A stretch of 64,000 bases of DNA from Pseudomonas vlassakiae (lineage in GTDB: Bacteria > Pseudomonadota > Gammaproteobacteria > Pseudomonadales > Pseudomonadaceae): the NCBI RefSeq assembly GCF_014269035.2, contig NZ_JABWRP020000018.1, positions 1-64,000 of the forward strand. The letters run 5' to 3'. The notes under the pieces were generated by a model. That model saw only the letters and a program-made list of their open reading frames with translations, ran no database searches and was not told the origin of the DNA. Positions within the stretch are counted from its first letter, which is position 1; each line of letters starts with the position of its first letter. A program made the translations under genes and the position numbers. This document shows positions 19,401 to 26,088 of the stretch, one piece after another.

Positions 19401-20967
19401 GGTAGAGGCCATCATCCTCCAGCCTGGCTCCCTGCGCCGAGGTCCGGTAGGGCGTCAGGTCATCACTCCACAAACGCTGGGTGTGCGGCCCGACACCAAC
19501 AGGTTCAAGGCCATCGACAAAAGCACTGCGTTCGAATGCGCTGGCGGCAGCGCCTGCTCCTGCCGCTACCGCCGTGGTGACTGCAGCCGCCGCCACCGTC
19601 TCGGCAACGTTCAGGACATGCTGCAACGCTTCGTGATCGTGCCCCTCTGCCCAATCCTCGACACCCTCGAACACTTCTGTGCACACATGCGTGACCAGGT
19701 GGGCGAGCAACAGCGCCCCAACCACAGGTATGAAGAACCCGGCCAGGCTGGCCAAGCCCCATCCCAGCGAAGACCAGGCTTCCAGACGTTCACGGCTGGC
19801 CTTGGCATCGGCATCGGCGGTAGGCACCAGAAGTAGCCTGGCATCGGCCTTGACGCGCTCGATCTGCTCGTCGACCCAACGTTTGAAAACTGGCTCGTGG
19901 TGCGTATCACCCTCCACTTCCAGGTCTGGTTCGTCATCCTTGAGCCGCAATTGCAATGTAGCGAAGAATGCCGCACGGTCCTCCAGGGCGATCAACTGAA
20001 TGAAGGCTGCGAGCTGGTCATCGTGCTTGAGCGAACCGGCCATTTCCTTGACCCAGTCCAGCTTCGAGGCGAACCAGCGCAGCGGTTCTGGCTGGCCGGG
20101 CAAGTAGACGACAATGCCGTCGTCCTGGTCATCGACGCCGCGGAGCTGGACAAACAATGCTTCATGCACGCGGACGCCCAACATCGACATCAGCCCAGGA
20201 TAGGCCGTGAGCACTGGCGCATCGCCTGGCCGAGCGGGCACGGCTGTGGCGGCAGGTGTGGTCTCGCCATTGGCTTGTGCAGAGCCGCTGACACTCGCAA
20301 GCAAGGCATCCCTGACATCAGCCTTGATGGCACCTTTGAGGAACGCCATCTGCACAGCCAGCTTGAAGCCCGCCAGCTTGTCTTCCATGAGCAGAGCAGC
20401 GTTTTTTTCAAAGATGCTGTCCTGCTGGGTCTGATAGCGGGCCCCCACATCCAGCCGGCGGCAGGTTGCGATAAAGGTCCCCACGTCGCCCGACAATACC
20501 GTGTTGCTACCCACAGCGACCAGGCCACTGCCATCCAGCGGCGTGGCATTTTCGGCAAAGTTCTGCATCAGACGCGCCAGCGCAGGCTGTGTTTTGTCTT
20601 CGGGCTCCAGACGAGGCACCGAGAAGCCTTCCAGCTTGTACACCTTGTCCTGCCACAACAACTGCTTCAACGGCTGATCGTCTGGCAGAAGATTGGCAAA
20701 GGCTTCAGAAAACGCAGTGTCTGCAAACGCATGGGGGGTCACGGCGGCGGCCGTCGCGGCACTCACCTGTTGCTGGGTGGTCTTGTGCTGGAGGTACAGC
20801 TTTCGCAACGTGCGGATATCTGCCACTGAGGCCGCCTTGATCCATTGCGGCGTCCGCTGATGGATGAAGGTATCGGTTATCTTCTGGCTGAGTGCAGATT
20901 CGCTGACAGGCGGATCTGCCGCGACTTCATGCGGGGCTTGAACGTTGGGAAATTTACGATTGAGCAC
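16402..20967 (-). CDS. Giant leucine-rich-repeat protein with NEL E3 ubiquitin ligase domain
   Basis: Protein of 1521 residues starting at GTG 20967, with an AGGAG ribosome site six bases upstream. The N-terminal half resembles the large dermonecrotic-toxin-like (DUF6543-type) regions that precede NEL domains in Pseudomonas. It contains two hydrophobic stretches near residues 400-430 (LASLAGFFIPVVGALLLAHLV) and 451-479 (Ala/Val-rich) that could insert in a membrane. About residues 1030-1190 are leucine-rich repeats (LQRLNLSRNALQALPEGI, LVSLDLSFNPL, LRLVNLNSNVLSGIP). The C-terminal 280 residues match the NEL ligase fold of IpaH/SspH/SlrP effectors, with catalytic-type C1320 in the CxD motif DPVTCADSV. 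Such proteins transfer ubiquitin to eukaryotic host proteins after delivery. No signal peptide, secretion genes or chaperone are nearby. Confidence 0.85.
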   Translation of the reverse strand: MLNRKFPNVQAPHEVAADPPVSESALSQKITDTFIHQRTPQWIKAASVADIRTLRKLYLQHKTTQQQVSAATAAAVTPHAFADTAFSEAFANLLPDDQPLKQLLWQDKVYKLEGFSVPRLEPEDKTQPALARLMQNFAENATPLDGSGLVAVGSNTVLSGDVGTFIATCRRLDVGARYQTQQDSIFEKNAALLMEDKLAGFKLAVQMAFLKGAIKADVRDALLASVSGSAQANGETTPAATAVPARPGDAPVLTAYPGLMSMLGVRVHEALFVQLRGVDDQDDGIVVYLPGQPEPLRWFASKLDWVKEMAGSLKHDDQLAAFIQLIALEDRAAFFATLQLRLKDDEPDLEVEGDTHHEPVFKRWVDEQIERVKADARLLLVPTADADAKASRERLEAWSSLGWGLASLAGFFIPVVGALLLAHLVTHVCTEVFEGVEDWAEGHDHEALQHVLNVAETVAAAAVTTAVAAGAGAAASAFERSAFVDGLEPVGVGPHTQRLWSDDLTPYRTSAQGARLEDDGLYHSGARRLLRVDEHYYEVCQVEEQGPWRLRHPLRPTAYGPVVEGNGERFWRVRGELPQAWNDEAKLLDRLWPQERPLDPLQARRVLQAACTDVDELRGIAVENRALPANLRDTLRRFEADERIERFFGKPPVLAPFDDQELLEWCRQRPQFAGMDGERLHGALEENASHLRSELFRHLTEIEPSTDKAAQVIRRDFSGLPHDYVSDLVTTLSASEREVIEIRGRLPLSVSQRARSLLQLARLNRAQQGLMLRNAYVDGAGELAFNLFAQVDHWPLNTRLELRKGSSSGRLLAVLNPQSPEATQQILVHLDGQFHLYDHRGLELEAQPAEPDDFFQAIHDLLTPSQRDRLELDQAHPVDALRQRVLSKLPGERQRLMAVLGQVESKGWFNPGQRLPDGRVGYPLGGGTSNQSGAYRQLRRRLAALYHGDSPERIQDHMDRVLDTEDPFEQLVYEEQNLQMLDSRLDQWVSAAPEAELAARRQVSQRLRAAWRRQLDIDMEHLALQGRILDLSGCQVSTLPELTRELDFHFVTSMLMVNTPLQEVPASFFSCFAGLQRLNLSRNALQALPEGIRQLGQLRRLQLSYNRIRWNDAATRILGELHNLVSLDLSFNPLRTMALRFARVPALRRLQLMHCGLLEWPEGLQLCSQLRLVNLNSNVLSGIPDAIMQMPYEFRASIQLERNAIQRRRLELLYARPAHPMHGPNVAEGLVPAARALWVTGEQAEARGARWDRLFPDHADAEQQDSVLRILSDLRESADFRNMAYREVLTRQVWSVLDAMDADAQLAQELHSIADDPVTCADSVAERFADLQLRVLVANAERAAPGQRDELLKLGSGMFRLQTLEAFIHEDIEQRLQATPDLDQIEARLYYIVNLAAELQLPGQPASMRFSNLSGGNAYQLAKALAYVNAAETVEAKARFLSEQAFWTAWLQSQYPDEFAALTDEFDTLGVELDESRETLSDGQYKDQWDALTADRAARLSRLRILLTTQVLETGQTSHPD

Positions 20968-21036
20968 GGGCGTCTCCTATGCGATGGAAGCGCACACTCT
21001 TTCATTGCCTGCCTGCCCGATTCAGAGGGAACTGAC

Positions 21037-22056
21037 CTACCCCTGTTCGCGCGCATGAGCCAGCGCGCGATAATGCCCAGGGTTGCAACCGAACCATTTG
21101 CGAAACGCCTTGTAGAAAGAGCTGCTGTCGGCAAAGCCCAGCCGCGCCGCAATTTCGCCCATGCCAGGCTCTGCCTGGCTCAGCCAGGCGATTGCCAGCT
21201 CTCGCCGCACGCTGTCCTTGAGCCCTTGATAGGTCTGCCCCTCTTCTGCCAGGCGCCGACGCAGGGTGGAAGGCGACAGGCATAATTGCCGCGCCAACGC
21301 ATCGCCATCAGGCCAGTGATTGGGGTCCTGATGAAGCAAGTCGTGGCGGATGCGCCGCCCCAGGCTAGCGGCATCACGGTATTTGACCAGGATGTTACCA
21401 GGTGCCTCGGCCAGGAAGCGCTGCAGTTCCTCCGGTGTGCGCCGCAGTGGCAGGTCGAGGCTATCAGCACTGATGATCATGCGTGTACGCGGGCGCTCGA
21501 ACTGCAGGTTTTGCGAAAACATCACCCGGTAGTCGTCGCAAAACAAGGGTTCGGCGCAGCGCAGCTCGATGGCCAGGATCGGGATGCGCCGCCCTGCCAG
21601 CCAGCAGGCCAGGCCATGGACGATCATCCAGAAGGTGAAATAGGTGAAGGCGCGACGCGGTTGGTCGCGAGGTTCGTTGATGACGATTTCGGCCAGCTCG
21701 TACTGGCGCACCAGGCTCGGTTGCAGGTCTTCAAGCATCAGCGACAGGAACTCCAGGGCCGTGTCCAGCCCTGCCCCCAGGGTCGGCTGGGCCATGCTCG
21801 CCCGGCACATGAAGGCCAGGCTGCCGCTGCGCAGGCCGCGCGGGTCCATGGCGAAGAACTCGTCGTTGCAGCGGCGCGCCAACAGCCGCCACAGCCGTGC
21901 ATAGGCCCCGGCGCTGACCCGCGCTGCAGGCGCCTGCAATTGCCCGGCATCGATCCCGGCACGGACCAGCAGTGCGGCATCCGGCTCGCCCGCCGGGCAG
22001 GTCTGCAACAGGGCTTCGCGCACCAGTTGCATGGAGATGGTGTCTTTCTCGCTCAT
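21037..22056 (-). CDS. AraC-family transcriptional regulator
   Basis: Regulator of 339 residues with an N-terminal AraC_binding_2/Arabinose_bd-like ligand region and a C-terminal double helix-turn-helix. The DNA-binding part reads LARQLCLSPSTLRRRLAEEG ... MGEIAARLGFADSSSFYKAFRKWFG, the OruR/ArgR-like subgroup. The ATG at 22056 is used; an ATG at 22083 would add nine residues. It lies 69 bases upstream of the NEL gene in the same orientation and 38 bases after the LysR gene. It could therefore regulate the NEL gene, the fad operon or a distant target; the sequence does not decide. Confidence 0.85.
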   Translation of the reverse strand: MSEKDTISMQLVREALLQTCPAGEPDAALLVRAGIDAGQLQAPAARVSAGAYARLWRLLARRCNDEFFAMDPRGLRSGSLAFMCRASMAQPTLGAGLDTALEFLSLMLEDLQPSLVRQYELAEIVINEPRDQPRRAFTYFTFWMIVHGLACWLAGRRIPILAIELRCAEPLFCDDYRVMFSQNLQFERPRTRMIISADSLDLPLRRTPEELQRFLAEAPGNILVKYRDAASLGRRIRHDLLHQDPNHWPDGDALARQLCLSPSTLRRRLAEEGQTYQGLKDSVRRELAIAWLSQAEPGMGEIAARLGFADSSSFYKAFRKWFGCNPGHYRALAHAREQG

Positions 22057-22094
22057 TGCCAATCCATTCGCTGATGCAGGCATCTTAGGCTGGC

Positions 22095-22958
22095 TCAAAG
22101 GCTCGACGCCAGGCCGAAGAAAGCCTGGATCAAGCGCAGCTCGCGGCGCCGTTCCAGGCAGCCAACCATATGCTGGTTGCGCAGGCCCTGGCCAGCCAGG
22201 GGCCGCGCCACCACCCGCGGGTCGTTGGCCACCTCGGTCGACGACACCACGCCGATGCCCAGCTCGGACGCCACCGCCTCGGTCACTGCTTCGCGGCTGT
22301 CCAGCTCCAGCAACACCCGCGGCTGCACGCCGGCCATGCTGCAGGCCTTGTCGAAGGTGCGCCGGGTGGTGGAGCTGGGCTCGCGCAGCACCATGATCTG
22401 CTGGTGCAACTCGGCCAACGGCAGGTCTTGCCCAGCCTGCGCCCAGGCGTGGCCCGCTGGCAGCAGCGCGCACAGGCGCGATTCGCAGAGGCTCTGCAGG
22501 TGCAGCCCTTTGCGCGGCGCGATCTCGGTCAGCACGGCGACGTCGGCGTGCTCGCTGAGCAACGCCGCCAGGGTTTCCTGGGCATTGCCCAGGCGCAGGT
22601 TGACGGTGATGCCCGGGTAGCGCTCGCGCAGCAGCGCCAGCATCGGCATGACCCGGTGCGGGCCATCGGCCGCCACCTCCAGGCGCCCGGTCAGCAACTG
22701 CCGATTGGCCTCGAGCATGGCCTGCGCCTCTTCGGCCAGGCCGAACATGGCCCGCGTGATCGCCGCCAGGCGGATGCCCTCTTCGGTCAGCTCCACCCGC
22801 CGTGCAGTGCGCCGCAGCAAAGTGATCTGGTAGTGCTCCTCCAGTGCCTTGACGTGCCCGGTCACTGCCGGCTGGCTGATGAACAGCCGCGCGGCAGCGC
22901 GGGTGAAGCTGCCTTCACGGGCAACGGCATCGAAGGCGCGCAGTTGAAACAGGTTCAT
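22095..22958 (-). CDS. LysR-type regulator of aminoethylphosphonate catabolism
   Basis: LysR-family activator of 287 residues. The winged helix (MNLFQLRAFDAVAREGSFTRAAARLFISQPAVTGHVKALE) is followed by a periplasmic-binding-protein-like effector domain. It is divergent from phnW-phnX across a 112-base spacer, the usual place for a LysR activator of this pathway, so 2-aminoethylphosphonate or phosphonoacetaldehyde is the likely effector. The spacer holds a short inverted repeat at 22992-23002 that may belong to its binding site. Confidence 0.87.
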   Translation of the reverse strand: MNLFQLRAFDAVAREGSFTRAAARLFISQPAVTGHVKALEEHYQITLLRRTARRVELTEEGIRLAAITRAMFGLAEEAQAMLEANRQLLTGRLEVAADGPHRVMPMLALLRERYPGITVNLRLGNAQETLAALLSEHADVAVLTEIAPRKGLHLQSLCESRLCALLPAGHAWAQAGQDLPLAELHQQIMVLREPSSTTRRTFDKACSMAGVQPRVLLELDSREAVTEAVASELGIGVVSSTEVANDPRVVARPLAGQGLRNQHMVGCLERRRELRLIQAFFGLASSL

Positions 22959-22991
22959 GAGTATCGGCCTGACTTATAGCTCGGATAACAA

Positions 22992-23002
22992 CAAACAATT
23001 TG
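22992..23002. promoter_or_regulatory. Candidate LysR operator between the LysR gene and phnW
   Basis: CAAA-CAA-TTTG forms a perfect four-base inverted repeat in an AT-rich patch that stands out from the GC-rich surroundings, 69 bases before the phnW start. The location fits a LysR activation site, though the classic T-N11-A form is not cleanly met. Confidence 0.3.
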
Positions 23003-23070
23003 ATTGATGGCAGCGCCAATTGCAACCTAGGCCCGGTAGTTTCAGCCCACTGCTTGTGAGGAATAACGGA

Positions 23071-24177
23071 ATGAGCAATGCCCCGATCTTGCTGACCCCT
23101 GGCCCACTGACCACTTCACTCCGCACCCGCCAAGCCATGCTGGTGGACTGGGGCTCGTGGGACCGCGACTTCAACCAGCTGACCGCCAGTGTCTGCGAGC
23201 AACTGCTGGCGATCATCGACGGCAGCGCCAGCCACCACTGCGTGCCCCTGCAAGGCAGCGGCACCTTCGCCGTGGAGGCAGCCATTGGCACCCTCGTGCC
23301 GCGTGACGGCAAGGTCCTGGTATTGATCAATGGCGCTTATGGTCAGCGCCTGGCGAAGATCTGCAAAGTGCTGGGCCGCACCTACAGCACCTTCGAGACC
23401 GCCGAAGACCAACCGACCACCGCCGCCGATGTCGACCGCCTGCTGGCCGCCGACCCGGCCGTCACCCACGTGGCGCTGATCCACTGTGAAACCAGCACCG
23501 GCATCCTCAACCCCCTAGCGGAAATCGCCCAGGTGGTCAAAGGCCACGGCAAGCGCCTGATCATCGATGCCATGAGTTCGTTCGGCGCACTGCCCATCGA
23601 TGCCCGCCAGATTCCTTTCGAAGCGCTGATCGCTGCGTCCGGCAAATGCCTCGAAGGCGTGCCCGGCATGGGCTTCGTGTTTGCCGAGAAACGCGCCCTG
23701 GCCGCCGCCGAAGGCAACGCCCACTCGCTGGCCATGGACCTGCACGACCAGCACGCCTACATGGCCAAGACCGGCCAGTGGCGCTTCACCCCGCCGACCC
23801 ACGTGGTCGCCGCCCTGCACGAAGCGCTGCAACAGTACGGTGAGGAAGGCGGCCTGCCCGCCCGCCACCAGCGCTACGCCGACAACTGCAAGACCCTGCT
23901 CGCCGGCATGGCCGCCATCGGCCTGCGCAGCTTCCTGCCGGCCGACATCCAGGCGCCGATCATCGTCACTTTCCATGCGCCGAACGATGCCCGCTACCAG
24001 TTCAAGGACTTCTACGAGCGGGTCAAGGCCAAGGGCTTCATCCTTTACCCGGGCAAACTGACCCAGGTCGAAACGTTCCGCGTCGGCTGCATCGGCGTGG
24101 TCGGTGCCGACGGCATGCAAGCTGCCGTCAATGCCGTGGCCGAAGTGCTGCGGGAAATGGAAGTGCTGGACATCTAA
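23071..24177 (+). CDS. phnW: 2-aminoethylphosphonate--pyruvate transaminase
   Basis: PLP-dependent class V aminotransferase of 368 residues that converts 2-aminoethylphosphonate plus pyruvate into phosphonoacetaldehyde plus alanine. The start region NAPILLTPGPLTTS and the PLP lysine K192 in AASGKCLEGVPGMGFV match the family. The ATG at 23071 follows a GAGGAAT ribosome site. It is followed 34 bases later by phnX, which consumes its product, so the two form a complete two-step route to acetaldehyde and phosphate. Confidence 0.95.
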   Translation: MSNAPILLTPGPLTTSLRTRQAMLVDWGSWDRDFNQLTASVCEQLLAIIDGSASHHCVPLQGSGTFAVEAAIGTLVPRDGKVLVLINGAYGQRLAKICKVLGRTYSTFETAEDQPTTAADVDRLLAADPAVTHVALIHCETSTGILNPLAEIAQVVKGHGKRLIIDAMSSFGALPIDARQIPFEALIAASGKCLEGVPGMGFVFAEKRALAAAEGNAHSLAMDLHDQHAYMAKTGQWRFTPPTHVVAALHEALQQYGEEGGLPARHQRYADNCKTLLAGMAAIGLRSFLPADIQAPIIVTFHAPNDARYQFKDFYERVKAKGFILYPGKLTQVETFRVGCIGVVGADGMQAAVNAVAEVLREMEVLDI

Positions 24178-24211
24178 CCCTTTGCCCACCCAATTTCAGG
24201 AACCCGCTCAC

Positions 24212-25039
24212 ATGAACTACAGCAATCCTACCCAGCTGCAAGCCGCCATCCTCGACTGGGCTGGCACCGTGGTCGACTTCGGCTCCTTCGCCCCGACCCA
24301 GATCTTCGTCGAGGCCTTCGCCGAGTTCGATGTGCAGGTCTCCATCGAGGAAGCCCGGGGCCCGATGGGGATGGGCAAGTGGGACCACATCCGCACCCTG
24401 TGCGATGTGCCAGAGATCGCCGAGCGCTACCGCAAGGTGTTCGGCCGCACCCCGACCGACGATGACGTTACCGCCATCTACAACCGCTTCATGCCACTGC
24501 AGATCGAGAAAATCGCCGTGCACTCGGCATTGATACCCGGCGCCCTGGACACCCTCACCGGCCTGCGCCAGGGCGGCCTGAGGATCGGTTCGTGCTCGGG
24601 CTACCCGAAGGTGGTGATGGACAAAGTGGTGGAACTGGCGGCGCAGAACGGCTACGTCGCCGACCACGTGGTGGCCACCGACGAAACCCCGAATGGCCGC
24701 CCGTGGCCGGCCCAGGCCCTGGCCAACGTGATTGCCCTGGGGATCGATGATGTGGCGGCGTGCGTGAAGGTCGACGACACCGTGCCGGGCATTCTCGAAG
24801 GCCGCCGCGCCGGGATGTGGACCGTGGCCCTGGTGTGCTCGGGCAACGCTCTGGGGCTGACCTGGGAGGATTATCAGGCGTTGAGCTCAGAAAAACTGGA
24901 AAGCGAGCGCAAGCGCATTCACCAACTGTTTGCCGGCTCGCGGCCGCACTACCTGATCGACACCATCAACCAACTGCCGGAGGTGGTAGCCGATATCAAC
25001 CGCCGCCTGGCCAAGGGTGAGATGCCGCAGGCCTTCTGA
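24212..25039 (+). CDS. phnX: Phosphonoacetaldehyde hydrolase
   Basis: HAD-superfamily phosphonatase of 275 residues that cleaves the C-P bond of phosphonoacetaldehyde to acetaldehyde and phosphate. The nucleophile D15 in ILDWAGTVVD and the Schiff-base lysine K56 in GPMGMGKWDH are present, as is VKVDDTVPGILEGRRAGMW near the C-terminus. The ATG at 24212 has an AGGAAC site upstream. No dedicated phosphonate transporter lies beside phnWX, so uptake must be encoded elsewhere. Confidence 0.95.
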   Translation: MNYSNPTQLQAAILDWAGTVVDFGSFAPTQIFVEAFAEFDVQVSIEEARGPMGMGKWDHIRTLCDVPEIAERYRKVFGRTPTDDDVTAIYNRFMPLQIEKIAVHSALIPGALDTLTGLRQGGLRIGSCSGYPKVVMDKVVELAAQNGYVADHVVATDETPNGRPWPAQALANVIALGIDDVAACVKVDDTVPGILEGRRAGMWTVALVCSGNALGLTWEDYQALSSEKLESERKRIHQLFAGSRPHYLIDTINQLPEVVADINRRLAKGEMPQAF

Positions 25040-25057
25040 CGGATCAGTTCCTGGCCA

Positions 25058-25121
25058 TTCGCGGGTAAACCCGCTTCCACAGGTTTATGCATTCCCCTGT
25101 AGGAGCGGGTTTACCCGCGAA
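25058..25121. repeat. Inverted pair of REP elements
   Basis: TTCGCGGGTAAACCCGCTTCC at the left is repeated as its reverse complement on the right (GGAGCGGGTTTACCCGCGAA), with about 12 bases between the arms. This is the head-to-head form of the P. putida REP family. It lies just after phnX and may also act as a transcript-end hairpin. A second pair is at 52431-52506. Confidence 0.85.
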
Positions 25122-25150
25122 TGCGTCATACATCATGCAACAGCAATGGA

Positions 25151-25711
25151 TCAGACCGCGCGGTTCAACTTCACCCAGGACGCGAACTTGTCGATGAAGC
25201 CCTGCAGGAATGGCCGGGTCTTGTCACTGAGCTTGCCCGCCTCATCGAACAGGCTCGCCGCCCCGCCGATATACGCCTCGGGCATCTGCATGCACGGCAT
25301 GTCGAGGAACACCAGCGACTGGCGCACCGCATGATTGGCACCAAACCCGCCAATGGCCCCGGGCGACACACTGGCCACCGCCGTCGGCTTGCCGCTCCAC
25401 GCGCTTTGCCCATACGGCCGCGAACCCACGTCGATGGCATTCTTCAAACAGCCTGGCACCGAACGGTTGTATTCCGGGGTGACGAACAGCACCGCATCGC
25501 TGCGGCGGATCTCATCGCGAAACCGCTTCCACGCCTCGGGCACGCCCTCGGCCTCGACGTCCTCGTTGTACAGCGGCAGGTCGCCGATCTCGACAATCTT
25601 AAGGGCAAGGCTGGACGGTGCCAGCTCCGAAAGTGCGCGGGCAACCTTGCGGTTGTAGGAGTCCTTGCGCAAGCTGCCGACGACAACCGCTACCGAATAC
25701 ACCTGGCTCAT
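25151..25711 (-). CDS. chrR: NAD(P)H-dependent FMN/quinone reductase, ChrR type
   Basis: Flavodoxin-like reductase of 186 residues, the same length as the P. putida chromate/quinone reductase ChrR. The FMN-binding GSLRKDSYNRKVA, the FVTPEYNRSVPGCLKNAIDVGSRP loop and SPGAIGGFGANHAVRQSL are all present. It reduces quinones, flavins or chromate with two-electron transfer and protects against redox stress. The start at 25711 (MSQVYSVAVVVGS) has a GGAT site; an ATG at 25723 would add four residues. It is monocistronic and divergent from the small gene at 25870. Confidence 0.87.
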   Translation of the reverse strand: MSQVYSVAVVVGSLRKDSYNRKVARALSELAPSSLALKIVEIGDLPLYNEDVEAEGVPEAWKRFRDEIRRSDAVLFVTPEYNRSVPGCLKNAIDVGSRPYGQSAWSGKPTAVASVSPGAIGGFGANHAVRQSLVFLDMPCMQMPEAYIGGAASLFDEAGKLSDKTRPFLQGFIDKFASWVKLNRAV

Positions 25712-25869
25712 GGCGTTATCCATCCGTTGCTGGAGAAAGGGACGTCTGTAGTTATAGATGACCGTTCCTCGGCGGCCCGGTTTTTTTTCCAGACTGTGAA
25801 AACTTCCAAGTACCTTTTACGGTCTATCCCTGCAGACATTTCCTACGTAATTCAGAGGTTTTCACCCAA

Positions 25870-26088
25870 ATGGCAGCAGTAATGGTCGGCCAGTTCCACG
25901 CCCGTGACGCCGAAGGCCGTATCTACCCCGTGCACGAGTTCCAGGAGTCCACCCTCCAGGCGGACGGCAGCGCACTGGGTGCCCCGATCACCACCTACCG
26001 CCTGGCGATCGGCGATCGCGTCAACCACTTGGGTGAGAACCGCTTCGAACTGGCACAGACCGGCGTCGAGATCATTCGCATTCCTTGA
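25870..26088 (+). CDS. Small conserved hypothetical protein
   Basis: Soluble protein of 72 residues, mostly beta (AVMVGQFHARDAEGRIYPVHEFQES, TTYRLAIGDRVNHLGENRFEL, GVEIIRIP). An AGAGG ribosome site lies nine bases before the ATG. The family is not recognised. It overlaps the 3' end of the lysine decarboxylase gene tail-to-tail by 17 bases, a tight convergent arrangement. Confidence 0.68.
   Translation: MAAVMVGQFHARDAEGRIYPVHEFQESTLQADGSALGAPITTYRLAIGDRVNHLGENRFELAQTGVEIIRIP

Noticed and set aside
16402..22056. Part of a type III secretion island
   Set aside because: No needle, chaperone, ATPase or hrp-box-like sequence was found around the NEL gene; flanks are ordinary catabolic and regulatory genes.
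22057..22473. Upstream in-frame extension of the AraC regulator to 478 residues
   Set aside because: It overlaps the LysR gene almost entirely out of frame and gives Gly/Ala/Arg-rich sequence; the true start is near 22056.
25058..25121. Attachment site or insertion-sequence ends
   Set aside because: The inverted arms match the REP core seen again at 52431-52506, and no transposase or integrase is present.
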